A DNA stretch of 58,884 nucleotides from Candidatus Merdinaster equi (GTDB lineage: Bacteria > Bacillota > Clostridia > Lachnospirales > Lachnospiraceae), in assembly GCA_018064935.1 (NCBI GenBank), contig JAGHUF010000008.1, positions 1-58,884 of the forward strand, in the 5' to 3' direction. Under the pieces are notes generated by a model. The model saw nothing but the letters and a program-made list of their open reading frames with translations, did no database searches and was not told where the DNA came from. A program made the translations under genes and the position numbers. Of the stretch, positions 34,935 through 44,562 are shown piece after piece; position 1 is the first letter of the stretch, and the number at the start of each line of letters is the position of its first letter.

Positions 34935-36988
34935 ATCTGCAATTTCTCCTCTTCTTTTCTAATTGCCGCCACGTCCAGATTGAGAACATGCTTCTCGACC
35001 TCACTGATTACTGCTGCCATCTCAGACGGATAACTATATTCCTTTAGCTGGGCTACCGCCAAATCGGCTGTCTCCATATCAAATTCCTGAAGAGCATTCT
35101 CAATTGTCTTAATTCCTGACTGAACAACATCTGGATCAAATGGCTTAAGCTTCTCTTCTTCCTTGGAAACAACACCCGGAACAAGTTCAAGATTTCTCAA
35201 AAACTCCTCATAGTCCGCGATGAAGTTTTCAGTCTGATTAAGTATATATTCCCTGTCATTATCCCTTGCAGCGAACTCAAGCGCCTTAGCCTTGTCAGAC
35301 AATTCCATTGCACCAATTGTCTTACTTGTTCCCTTGAGCGCATGGACCTTAATTCTATAATCTTCCCTAGATCTATCAGTATCTGATGTCTTATATTCAT
35401 AGAACAGATCACTCACCTCGCGGACAGTCTCTGCTCCCTTTTTATACAGCTGAATAGCGGTCTGAATAATAACATCCTTCGTCGGTAGATACAGGTATGT
35501 CTGCGACCAGTCAATTCCCGGAACATCAGGAAGTGGTGCATCTGCGGCTGCGCTATCTTCTACAGAAGCAGTATCATTAACCTCTTCTTCAACAGCAGTC
35601 TTCACAGCCTTTTGCGCCCGTTTTGCCATTTCCTTCTCAGCCTTCATCTTTTCTTCAATCTGCTCTATACACTTCTGCGCGGCATCATGCAGACTTAAAG
35701 ATTCATCGGCATTACGTGATACAGGCACGAAGAAATTGGTCTTTGCAACAGTCCCAGTTCCATACTCGGAAGACAAAATAAGATTACCACCCATTAGTGA
35801 TACAATCTTCTTTGCGCGATACAGTCCAAGTCCGGCTCCGCCATGACTACGTGGTCCCTTTTCCTCATGCTGGTAGAATGCCTCAAATACGTTATCTATA
35901 TCAACACTCCTGATTCCTGAACCAGTATCCGATATCTCGCAGGTAATCTCCTCGTTTCCCACTCTTGCGCCTGTCTGATACATTGTAAGGCACACGCTTC
36001 CACTATTGGTATATCGAATCGCATTATCTAATAGCGCCGACAGAACCGTATAAATACGATCTTCATCTCCCACAAAAAAAGTATTCCCTTTCTCTGGCAG
36101 ACGAATCTCTAATTTAAGTTTCTTTTCCTTTGCTATAGGAATATAGGTACTAAGCAACTTCTCAAGGACTTTTCGTAAATCAAGTTCCTCCTCCCTGAGC
36201 ACCATTTTTCCTTTTTCAAGAGAAGTATAATCCATCAAGGCTTCTGAGAGTCCTAATAAATAGCGTGAATTGCCCTCTATTCTCTTAAGCAGTTCTCTCT
36301 TTTGCTTCTCGTCTATCTCATCATTTTTGAGGCTCTCCCCTGACATAAGGATAGTTCTTGCAGGTGCACGAAGATTCTTGGCCATACGGAGAATTGAATC
36401 CATATTAGTGCTGGTAGAATCCTTGGCCTCATCATACATAGCTTCAACAACCACCAGCATATCCTGGCTCGCTCTCTCCTGCTGAAGATTCTTATCTTCC
36501 TTATCCTTCAGGGTTCCAACAAGCAGAAGTACAAACCACATGCATATTATGATTGCTCCAGTGCAGGTTATGTACTGATAGATACTCATAAGCTGTTCCC
36601 CAGAGGATATGAATAAGAACAACAATCCTGACTCCTCAACAAGCGCAGTTACACCACTTGCTAGCCTGCTCTGAAAGAAAGCAACTACAGGCCACTGAAG
36701 AAGGCACACTATTTGAAACATCAGAGGGCTTTCCGTTGCTATCGACATCTGGTATGCCAGAATTGCAGTTATTAATGCAAAAGTGCAACAGAATACCCGA
36801 CCATGAGTTCTTTTCTTAGTCATGATAATAAAAACTATTATCGACAAAGTTATCTCACCAAGCAGGATAAATACTTCCTGCGAGGGAAAAGAGTACCATC
36901 CAATATAAAATACAATAGTGAGGAAAGCCTCAATGCCAAAGACCAGTACTGCGAGAGTTTTTCCATAATGTTCCATTCTATTATCCAT
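34919..36988 (-). CDS. Membrane histidine-kinase-like protein with HPt domain, phospho-His of DHp replaced
   Basis: 689 residues. About five to six N-terminal membrane helices (10-160), a DHp-like helix pair, an HATPase domain (N box LLDNAIRYTNSG, G1 DTGSGI, G2 GGAGLGLYRAK) and a C-terminal HPt domain with His549 in VHALKGTSKTIGAME. The DHp H-box reads MAKNLRAPARTIL where active kinases have MSHEIRTPLNAIL: the phosphoacceptor His is Lys204. Autophosphorylation in the classical way is therefore unlikely; the HPt histidine can still accept phosphate from receiver domains of the neighbouring hybrid kinases. An Ala/Glu-rich linker (about 440-490) joins ATPase and HPt. The start overlaps the preceding gene by eight bases; AAGGGGG precedes it. 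Confidence 0.9.
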   Translation of the reverse strand: MDNRMEHYGKTLAVLVFGIEAFLTIVFYIGWYSFPSQEVFILLGEITLSIIVFIIMTKKRTHGRVFCCTFALITAILAYQMSIATESPLMFQIVCLLQWPVVAFFQSRLASGVTALVEESGLLFLFISSGEQLMSIYQYITCTGAIIICMWFVLLLVGTLKDKEDKNLQQERASQDMLVVVEAMYDEAKDSTSTNMDSILRMAKNLRAPARTILMSGESLKNDEIDEKQKRELLKRIEGNSRYLLGLSEALMDYTSLEKGKMVLREEELDLRKVLEKLLSTYIPIAKEKKLKLEIRLPEKGNTFFVGDEDRIYTVLSALLDNAIRYTNSGSVCLTMYQTGARVGNEEITCEISDTGSGIRSVDIDNVFEAFYQHEEKGPRSHGGAGLGLYRAKKIVSLMGGNLILSSEYGTGTVAKTNFFVPVSRNADESLSLHDAAQKCIEQIEEKMKAEKEMAKRAQKAVKTAVEEEVNDTASVEDSAAADAPLPDVPGIDWSQTYLYLPTKDVIIQTAIQLYKKGAETVREVSDLFYEYKTSDTDRSREDYRIKVHALKGTSKTIGAMELSDKAKALEFAARDNDREYILNQTENFIADYEEFLRNLELVPGVVSKEEEKLKPFDPDVVQSGIKTIENALQEFDMETADLAVAQLKEYSYPSEMAAVISEVEKHVLNLDVAAIRKEEEKLQIWLKK

Positions 36989-39900
36989 GGATTGTTACCC
37001 CCTTCGGCAATACAAAATCAAGACCCTGTTTAATGATCTCCGCCTTCCATTCTGTGACATCCTTAACAAGCTCACCATCAAAATTCATTTCAACTGGCTT
37101 GTCATCTTTTCTTCTTATTCGAATAGAACGGCATTCTCCATATATTGAATACTTTTCAAATTTTTCTTTTCTGCCTTTTATTGTATGAGACACAAGTGGC
37201 AATGCTGTAATACCCTGATAATCTCCACCAAGCATGAACACTGCTCGTCCATCAGCAACCATTGCCTCCTTGTCGAAGTGCATCATTCCTCCCAGAACAA
37301 CGCCATTTCCGAAGAATATCTCACCCATCTTGCCTTCATACAGTCTGTTGTCTATATATACCTCATAATCGAGTGGCGTTGCCTTGAAGATTGTGTTAAG
37401 GAAAGCGAGCACATACGGTGCCATTCGGCCAAACACTCTTAAGTTTCTATAGTTCTCAACCTTATTAACAATTCTCGAATCAAGACCTGTCGAAAACGTA
37501 TTCAGCGCCAGGCCATGATTAGTTCTGATGTAATCAATCTTCTGAGTCTCACCATCTATAAGGTTTTCTATATTCTTGAAGTACTCCTCATCACTTCCAA
37601 AGGTCTTCATGAAGTCATTGGTCATGCCACCTGGACATATAGCGAGCTCAACTCTGCCAAAGTCCTCAATACCATTTAAGATATTTCTTGCTGTTCCAGA
37701 ACCTCCGCAGCTGTAGATTCTGAGTCTTCCCTTATCAAAATAGTTCTGAACCTTTCGAACAATCTCAGTCTCATCGCCTGCACCTGCCGAAGTGAAGATA
37801 AATGATCTGATATCTGTTCTTCTATCAAGAATATCTCGAAGACCAGACATATAATCCCTGTTTCCTACTGTCGGATTGATAATGAAAATGTGCGTAAGCT
37901 GATTATCATCATCCCTGCCAGATGCCACATTGTTATCTTTAACATCCCTGTTAAACTGTCGTCTGAGCTTGGCCTTCTCCTCATTGTCCAGAGTATCAAG
38001 AACAACCGTTCCTTCATCCTCATATTCTTCGTTATTTTCAGAGTTTGCCCTGTCCTTTTCAATTAGGTAGGCTGGCAAGTACTGAAGCAGTGTCTTTTCA
38101 AGCGCCCTACCCAAAATAGGCTTTGCCATATAATCAGTAAAACCATAATCAAGGTACATCTCCTTAGCACCAGAAACTGCATTTGCTGTAAGTGCAATAA
38201 TCGGTGTCCCCTCTGCCAAACCCTTTTCATTTATCTGCTTAAGAGTTTCAACACCATCTAGTTCAGGCATAAGGTGATCCAGGAAGATTACGTGGTATTC
38301 CTTCTTATCGATAAGTTCCAGTGCCTCCCTGCCATTTACCGCAGTATCAATCTGAATCTGGGTTCTGTGAAGAAGCAGGCTCGCAACCTTAAGATTCATA
38401 TCATTGTCATCTGCAATAAGAATTCTAGCCCCAGGCGCCCTGAAGGTCTGCTGCTCGTTCCTGTCTCGCTCCTGCTGGAACATCTTGAAACGAGTTTCAA
38501 AATCTCCGATTGGATCAAAAGAGACTACTCTCTGGGTCAGTCTTAATGTGAATACCGATCCTTTACCATACGTACTCTTAAGAGAAATATTACCTCTCAT
38601 CATACGGACATACTGGCCGACGATAGCAAGACCTAATCCACTTCCTTCAACATTCTTACTTCGCTTCTGGTCCGCCCATTCAAAAGCATCGAATATGTGT
38701 CTCTGCTCATCTGGCTGAATTCCCTTACCAGTATCCGCAACCTCTACAATAAGAACAATCTCTTCCTCATCTCGTCTCGCATAGTTGGCCTTTACTGTGA
38801 TGCTGCCCTTGTTAGTATACTGGCAGGCATTATTAAGCAGGTTGCGTAGTATTTGTGCAACCTTTATCTCATCCCCATACAGAAAATCTGGAATCTCCGG
38901 ATCAACCTGAGTAATCAGCTCAATTCCTTTTTTTCTAGTCTCATCATAGGTATCCTGCATAAGCTCATTGAGAATTGAGCTAAGTCTGTACTCAACAGGA
39001 ATTATGTCCATCTTGCCGGACTCAAGTTTCGAGTAATCCAGAATATCATTAACTGTGGACAGAAGCTTCTTACCTGACTCCTGCATGCTCATTGCATAGT
39101 TCTTAACCTGAGCATCACTACTCTCCCTGTAGATCATCTCATTCATTCCGAGAATAGCATTGATAGGTGTTCTGATTTCATGCGACATATTTGCAAGGAA
39201 ACTACTCTTTGCATCACTCGCCTCTATCAGCTCGTTGATCATCTTACCTTCTTCTGTCATGTCAAAGACTGTGCAGATATAACAGTAATTCTCGTCGTTT
39301 TCATCCTTTGCAACATTGAGATAAACCGTGCATTTTCTGTCCTGCTCGCGGCTCTGGAATCTGAAGCAGTCCTCACCTGCTGCCGCTCTTTCAAAAAGAG
39401 TCTTTTCCGACATTCCATTGAGTTCAAACAGCTCCGAGATTCTCTGCCCTCTGACATTGGTTATACCAAGCATCCTTGAAGCGGCAGGATTCATAACAAG
39501 CAGATGTCTGTCCATATCAAATGCCATAAATGCAGTCTTAACATTCTCATACATAAATGTAGACAGATTATCCTCACATATGTCATAAGTATGGAATCTG
39601 TTTGCAATGTATACCATGAACAGATAGGTCAGTGCTCCACCAATAGGAGCAGTTGATACTATCTCAATCCCAAGCCTCGGGAAAAGAAAATCCGGCACTG
39701 TAGCAAGGAACATGAATATATTAGTCAGCGTCAACAGGAATCTGAATCTTCTGTCTCTCGCATATATCGTCTTCATCTTCCATCTGATGATAAGTGCAAT
39801 AAGCATAACAATAACTATGCCAAGATATATTACATGCGCAATTTCTCCAACTGTATCTGCGCTCAGATAGAAGGTGATTCCGTCGACAATCACAAAACTC

Positions 39901-40253
39901 TTATCTTCACCAACTGCAAACATCACCAGGTCTGCAATGGATATTCCTCCCATCACAAGCCCCATGAAGAATCTGGCAGTCTTATTGATATCTCCCTTAT
40001 ATGCAAACCACATCATCTCCCCGATAAGGAAACAATCCGCGCCAAAAAGTCCAATAAATCTCCATACCTTCGCCTGTGCAATAACCTCGGAAAAACCAAG
40101 AAATGCATAGCCAATATTCCACAGGGTACATGCAATACCCATCACAATCAGATATTTATTGATATCACTCGATTTTTTACACTTTCTGTAATAGTCCTGC
40201 GCAACAAAGAAGACCACGGATGCGCATATGACTAAGGCCATACTGATAATCAT
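36981..40253 (-). CDS. Hybrid histidine kinase fused to a diacylglycerol-kinase-like domain
   Basis: 1090 residues. Seven membrane helices (1-220), a PAS-like segment (about 230-335), DHp with His358 (NMSHEIRTPINAILGM), HATPase (NLLNNACQYTNKG, ADTGKGI, GSGLGLAIV), a receiver with Asp659 (VIFLDHLMPELDG) and, after an acidic linker, a 300-residue DAGK/YegS-like lipid-kinase domain (about 786-1090). The latter has THIFIINPTVGNRD at its start, CGGSGTARNIL at about 849 where GGDGT is standard, CPGGMTNDFMKTFG at about 873, and a beta-rich C-terminal lobe ending in NFDGELV. The Asp-to-Ser change in GGDGT leaves catalysis uncertain. From residue 1 to the receiver Asp it aligns with the next kinase without length change. 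Start coupled (ATGA) to that gene. Confidence 0.93.
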   Translation of the reverse strand: MIISMALVICASVVFFVAQDYYRKCKKSSDINKYLIVMGIACTLWNIGYAFLGFSEVIAQAKVWRFIGLFGADCFLIGEMMWFAYKGDINKTARFFMGLVMGGISIADLVMFAVGEDKSFVIVDGITFYLSADTVGEIAHVIYLGIVIVMLIALIIRWKMKTIYARDRRFRFLLTLTNIFMFLATVPDFLFPRLGIEIVSTAPIGGALTYLFMVYIANRFHTYDICEDNLSTFMYENVKTAFMAFDMDRHLLVMNPAASRMLGITNVRGQRISELFELNGMSEKTLFERAAAGEDCFRFQSREQDRKCTVYLNVAKDENDENYCYICTVFDMTEEGKMINELIEASDAKSSFLANMSHEIRTPINAILGMNEMIYRESSDAQVKNYAMSMQESGKKLLSTVNDILDYSKLESGKMDIIPVEYRLSSILNELMQDTYDETRKKGIELITQVDPEIPDFLYGDEIKVAQILRNLLNNACQYTNKGSITVKANYARRDEEEIVLIVEVADTGKGIQPDEQRHIFDAFEWADQKRSKNVEGSGLGLAIVGQYVRMMRGNISLKSTYGKGSVFTLRLTQRVVSFDPIGDFETRFKMFQQERDRNEQQTFRAPGARILIADDNDMNLKVASLLLHRTQIQIDTAVNGREALELIDKKEYHVIFLDHLMPELDGVETLKQINEKGLAEGTPIIALTANAVSGAKEMYLDYGFTDYMAKPILGRALEKTLLQYLPAYLIEKDRANSENNEEYEDEGTVVLDTLDNEEKAKLRRQFNRDVKDNNVASGRDDDNQLTHIFIINPTVGNRDYMSGLRDILDRRTDIRSFIFTSAGAGDETEIVRKVQNYFDKGRLRIYSCGGSGTARNILNGIEDFGRVELAICPGGMTNDFMKTFGSDEEYFKNIENLIDGETQKIDYIRTNHGLALNTFSTGLDSRIVNKVENYRNLRVFGRMAPYVLAFLNTIFKATPLDYEVYIDNRLYEGKMGEIFFGNGVVLGGMMHFDKEAMVADGRAVFMLGGDYQGITALPLVSHTIKGRKEKFEKYSIYGECRSIRIRRKDDKPVEMNFDGELVKDVTEWKAEIIKQGLDFVLPKGVTIHG

Positions 40254-42463
40254 TCCTGATCCTCCTCTCTGATGGTAAGATTCTTCGGCAGATGCTTAAA
40301 TAACATCTCCTCCAGTTCCCTTCCAACAATAGGTTTACTAATATAATCTGTGAATCCCTTCTCGATATACATATCCTTCGCGCCAGCAATTGCATTGGCC
40401 GTAAGCACTATTACCGGAGCGTCTGTGAGATGCTGCTGCTTAATGCAAGATAATACCTCGAGTCCATCCATTCCTGGCATCATATGATCCAAAAGAATAA
40501 GATCATACTGATTATCCTTGAGCTTCACCAGCGCCTCTGCACCAGACATGCATGTATCGATAGTTACTCCGGTCTCACCTAGCAGAAGGCCTAGAACCTG
40601 GAGATTGGTATCGTTATCATCAACTGCCAGAATTCGTGCCTCCGGAGCGATAAACAGCCTGTGATACTCAGGCTGAACCTTTCTTCTCTTGGCTTCATAA
40701 GATTCCTTACTGATCTTATCCCATGAAACAACCTGCTGAGGAAGTGAGAAATAGAAGTCGGAGCCTTTTCCGTATTCACTGGAAACCTTAAGTTCTCCCT
40801 CCATCAGCTTTACAAGATGAGACGAAATAGCAAGGCCAAGACCTGTACCCTCGATTCGTCTGTTCTTAGTCTCATCAACTCGCTCAAACGCGCTAAATAA
40901 TCTTCTGATATCTTCCTGCTTAATACCTTTTCCTGTATCAGACACATGCACTTCAAGTTCAAGGCTGTCCGAATTCTTAGTGGCCATACCTACACTCAGC
41001 TGGATTGTTCCGTAATCCGTATACTTGATTGCATTAGTCAGAAGATTGGTGATGATCTGACGTATTCTTGTATCATCTCCAATTAGTTTATCAGGGAGAT
41101 TTTCATCTACAGATACATTTAATTTAAGGTCTTTCTTCTTTGCCCTGTCTTCAGACATGAGAATTAAGTCCTTTATCAGAGAACCCAGTGAATATTCCTT
41201 CTTCTGAATCTCAATCGTACCGTTCTCAATCTTGGAAACATCAAGAATTTCGCTAATGATAGACAGAAGAACTGCTCCGGAATTATCAATATTCTCAGCG
41301 TATTCCTGAATTCTTTCATCCTTGCTCTCACGCTGAATCATCTCGTTAAGGCCTAAGATAGCATGAATTGGCGTTCTGATCTCATGGCTCATATTTGAGA
41401 GGAATTCACTCTTCGACTGGTTGGCCACATCAAGCTTCTCAAGAATCTTCTCCTCATCACTATAGTCCATGACCGTGCAGGATATCATGTAGGGGTAATG
41501 CTTCTCATCATATGCCTCTTTTAAGGTAATCATTGTCGCAATCCCCGTTCTGCTTGCTTTGGCCTTAAAAGAAACTTCCTCACCAGATTTAAGCCTCTCA
41601 ATGAGCTTATCCCTATCTTCCATGGACACCTCGAAGATTTCTTCAATTCCTTTATCTCTCTCAACAGCTGAAAGACCAATCAAAGTTCTCGCATATGGAT
41701 TGGCCTCTTTTACCTTGAGTTCGAGATTAAATGCAATTATTCCAGACTGTGAGAAATTGTACACATAGTGCGAGATGTTCGCTCCCGTCAATCGCGAAGC
41801 ATTATATCTTTTTGTAATGTAAATGATAATCAGGAATGCCGCTCCAGCTCCAACAGCCGAAGATGACACAGAAGGCATACCAAACAATGCCATAACTATA
41901 TCCGGGATGTAGCCCAGAATTATAAGAAATGCAGACAGACCAATAAAACGTACATAATTACGCTCTCTGACATAACTTGTGCGTTTATACCATATCAGGC
42001 TGTATATGGAAACAATAATGATGACCAGGATGATAAAAAGGAAATGGACAACTGTCAGGGGATTATTCGTGATGTGATAAGTTGTTCTTCCACCAAAATG
42101 AACATAATCTCCTGTGGACAGATTAGTAATCATTCTGAAATCGACAACGTCCAGTGCGAGCATTATTATGTGCAGGAAAATCTTTCTACCCTTTGACTTG
42201 GACACCTGCTCCGCCAGATAAAAAATAGTTGCCGTGACAAATGTTTCAATACCCAAATTGGCAACTATTCTGGCAGCGTGAGCAAACCCGACATTTGCAG
42301 AAAAACCCATCACACCATATCCGCAGGTCCACAAAAAAGCGCCAAGACCAATCAGCAAAGTGTAACGGGCATAAGTATTTTTCAAGCCTTCTGTCTGGAA
42401 AAAGCGCACACACATAAGGCTCACAAGAACCGATATAATAATCAAAACAATATTAATATACAT
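40250..42463 (-). CDS. Hybrid histidine kinase with 7TM sensor and C-terminal receiver
   Basis: 737 residues: seven membrane helices (1-220), PAS-like segment, DHp with His360 (NMSHEIRTPIHAILGL), HATPase (NLLTNAIKYTDYG, SDTGKGI, GTGLGLAIS) and receiver with Asp659 (LILLDHMMPGMDG). It is a paralogue of the following kinase (WTCGYGVMGFS versus WNIGYAFLGFS in the second helix region). It has no DNA-binding output and no HPt of its own, so phosphate must pass to another protein; the HPt of the 34919-36988 product is the nearest candidate. The start is 27 bases behind the preceding gene. Confidence 0.93.
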   Translation of the reverse strand: MYINIVLIIISVLVSLMCVRFFQTEGLKNTYARYTLLIGLGAFLWTCGYGVMGFSANVGFAHAARIVANLGIETFVTATIFYLAEQVSKSKGRKIFLHIIMLALDVVDFRMITNLSTGDYVHFGGRTTYHITNNPLTVVHFLFIILVIIIVSIYSLIWYKRTSYVRERNYVRFIGLSAFLIILGYIPDIVMALFGMPSVSSSAVGAGAAFLIIIYITKRYNASRLTGANISHYVYNFSQSGIIAFNLELKVKEANPYARTLIGLSAVERDKGIEEIFEVSMEDRDKLIERLKSGEEVSFKAKASRTGIATMITLKEAYDEKHYPYMISCTVMDYSDEEKILEKLDVANQSKSEFLSNMSHEIRTPIHAILGLNEMIQRESKDERIQEYAENIDNSGAVLLSIISEILDVSKIENGTIEIQKKEYSLGSLIKDLILMSEDRAKKKDLKLNVSVDENLPDKLIGDDTRIRQIITNLLTNAIKYTDYGTIQLSVGMATKNSDSLELEVHVSDTGKGIKQEDIRRLFSAFERVDETKNRRIEGTGLGLAISSHLVKLMEGELKVSSEYGKGSDFYFSLPQQVVSWDKISKESYEAKRRKVQPEYHRLFIAPEARILAVDDNDTNLQVLGLLLGETGVTIDTCMSGAEALVKLKDNQYDLILLDHMMPGMDGLEVLSCIKQQHLTDAPVIVLTANAIAGAKDMYIEKGFTDYISKPIVGRELEEMLFKHLPKNLTIREEDQE

Positions 42464-42489
42464 ATTCCTAAGTTCTTTCTGCTATTGAA

Positions 42490-44538
42490 TTATTCTTGAT
42501 TTTTCTTGTAACCAGAATCAATACCCTCACTCGCATAGGATACTCTGATATTCCAATCTGCGTATGACTTGTAGAATCCATTAAAGATTCTCTCTGTTAT
42601 GATTGGAACTTCTTCTGCGTTGGTTCCCATGAGGATTACCAGGAACTGAAGGTTACTGTATCTGGTACATACATCAACAGTTCTGATTGTATTTCTGATT
42701 GAACGCTCCATAGCAGTTACTGCTTCTTCAATTCTCTCAATATAGATCGAGCCGACATCCTCTGTGTTCAAGGTAATCATAACAAGCTGAACTTCATGCT
42801 CATATCTCTTTTCCATATTGCGGATATATTCAAATATCTGAGCAAACTCATGGTAATCTACACTCATTGCTCCCTTGTATTCTCCATATACTCTGAAGTT
42901 CTCTACAAGGGCCTTTAAGTCGATATTCTCATTTCTTCCAGTATAATTGCCATGTCTCTGATAGAAATGATAATGTCTCTTACCCGTCTGCTTCGCATAA
43001 TATAGCGCATTATCTGCATGCGTGAAAATATCACTTGGCATGTCGGTTGGTTGACATAACACAACGCCTGCTGATATCGAATTCTCTTCAAATGCAGGTT
43101 CATCCTTTATTGACGCATCAAAATCTGCATATAACTTATCGAGAATAACCGCAGCGTCGGATGCTTTATTTACATGTCCAAAGATGAACATCTCATCTCC
43201 GCCGCTTCTACAACCATAAATTCCTTCGCCAAGACCTCTTATCGCATCTCCCAACTTCATTAGGAGATCATCTCCATATTTGTATCCATGAAGATCATTC
43301 ACCTTTTTGAGATTATCTACGTCCATGACTGCCAGGAAGCCGCTTCCTCTTAACATCTCATCTCCGACCATTCTCTCGCCCGCATTACGCATTAGAAGTC
43401 CTGTCATTGGATCTGTATCAGAGGTCTCTTTATCATCTGTTCCAAGATACTTGGAAACAAGCGAGCTACCATTTGTTCTGTTTCCTTCTTCATCTCTGGT
43501 ATCACCCTCGAGATTGAGTTTCCCATCATCAAACAGCTTTAAGAATACTTCAAGATATGATGGATCAAACTGGCTGCCACTTCCGTTCACCAGCTCCTCA
43601 CGTATAACCTGTGCTTTGAGAGCATTTCTGTAAACTCTCTTTGAGCTCATTGCATCATATGCATCTGCTATGCAGACAATTCTGGCAATTTCAGGTATTT
43701 CATCCCCCTTGAGGCCATTAGGGTATCCCTTTCCGTCATACCTCTCATGATGATATGCCGCAACAATATGTGCCTCCTCGACAGTCGTGATATTCTTCAG
43801 AATATCCGCACCAATTGTTGTATGCGCCTTGATTACATCGAACTCAATATCTGTAAGCTTCCCGGGTTTGTTAAGTACTACATCCGGAACGCCTATTTTT
43901 CCAACATCATGAAGAAGTGCAGCATATCGAAGTTCATTTACCTGGTCACTCTCCCAACCCAATGCCTCAGCCAGAATAGTGGCATATGCTGAAACACGTC
44001 CTGAATGTCCATTGGTGTATTTATCCTTGGCATCAATAGCATCTGCAAGGGCATGAACAGTCTGGAAGGACAATTCTTCCACCTGCATCCTTCTCTCTTC
44101 TGCCTTTCTTGTCTGTTTTTCAACCTCAGTCTGGAGCTGTTTCTGAAGATGATTAAGCTCAACCAGTCTTTTTACTCTCTGCTTAACAATCTCATCCAGG
44201 AAAGGTTTTGTAATAAAATCCAACGCCCCCCTCTTTAAGCCTTCTGCCTCTGTTCCCCGGTCATTGTCGGCTGTAAGAAGGACAATCGGTATCTCTGCCC
44301 ACTCTGGTGTCTTTTTCATAACATCAATAACATCAAAGCCATTCATCTCAGGCATGTGAAGATCAAGAAGAACCAGATCCGGCACCTCAGCACGCATCAG
44401 ATTAAGCGCTGCCTGACCTGACAATGCGAACATTATCTTATAGTCATCCTTAAGTATTCTCGACGCATTTCTGATGTTGATTGGGTCATCGTCGACAATC
44501 AGTATTTTTACATCATTTTTCATCTCAAATTTTTCCAT
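42490..44538 (-). CDS. Response regulator REC/HD-GYP/GGDEF with extra C-terminal domain
   Basis: 682 residues. Receiver with Asp59 (LVLLDLHMPEMNG); coiled coil; HD-GYP c-di-GMP phosphodiesterase with HDVGKIGVPD (HD at about 210) and HHERYDGKGYP (263-273); GGDEF domain with DVDNLKKVND and the signature GGDEM (446-450), a rare F-to-M change; and a C-terminal region (about 545-665) with RTVDVCTRYSNLQFLVIL that looks like a second, degenerate GGDEF fold. The protein thus holds both making and breaking activities for c-di-GMP under a receiver. First gene of the five-gene signalling operon and the natural end point of its phosphorelay. Confidence 0.92.
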   Translation of the reverse strand: MEKFEMKNDVKILIVDDDPINIRNASRILKDDYKIMFALSGQAALNLMRAEVPDLVLLDLHMPEMNGFDVIDVMKKTPEWAEIPIVLLTADNDRGTEAEGLKRGALDFITKPFLDEIVKQRVKRLVELNHLQKQLQTEVEKQTRKAEERRMQVEELSFQTVHALADAIDAKDKYTNGHSGRVSAYATILAEALGWESDQVNELRYAALLHDVGKIGVPDVVLNKPGKLTDIEFDVIKAHTTIGADILKNITTVEEAHIVAAYHHERYDGKGYPNGLKGDEIPEIARIVCIADAYDAMSSKRVYRNALKAQVIREELVNGSGSQFDPSYLEVFLKLFDDGKLNLEGDTRDEEGNRTNGSSLVSKYLGTDDKETSDTDPMTGLLMRNAGERMVGDEMLRGSGFLAVMDVDNLKKVNDLHGYKYGDDLLMKLGDAIRGLGEGIYGCRSGGDEMFIFGHVNKASDAAVILDKLYADFDASIKDEPAFEENSISAGVVLCQPTDMPSDIFTHADNALYYAKQTGKRHYHFYQRHGNYTGRNENIDLKALVENFRVYGEYKGAMSVDYHEFAQIFEYIRNMEKRYEHEVQLVMITLNTEDVGSIYIERIEEAVTAMERSIRNTIRTVDVCTRYSNLQFLVILMGTNAEEVPIITERIFNGFYKSYADWNIRVSYASEGIDSGYKKNQE

Positions 44539-44562
44539 AGTCTTCTCTAATCTCTAAAATCA

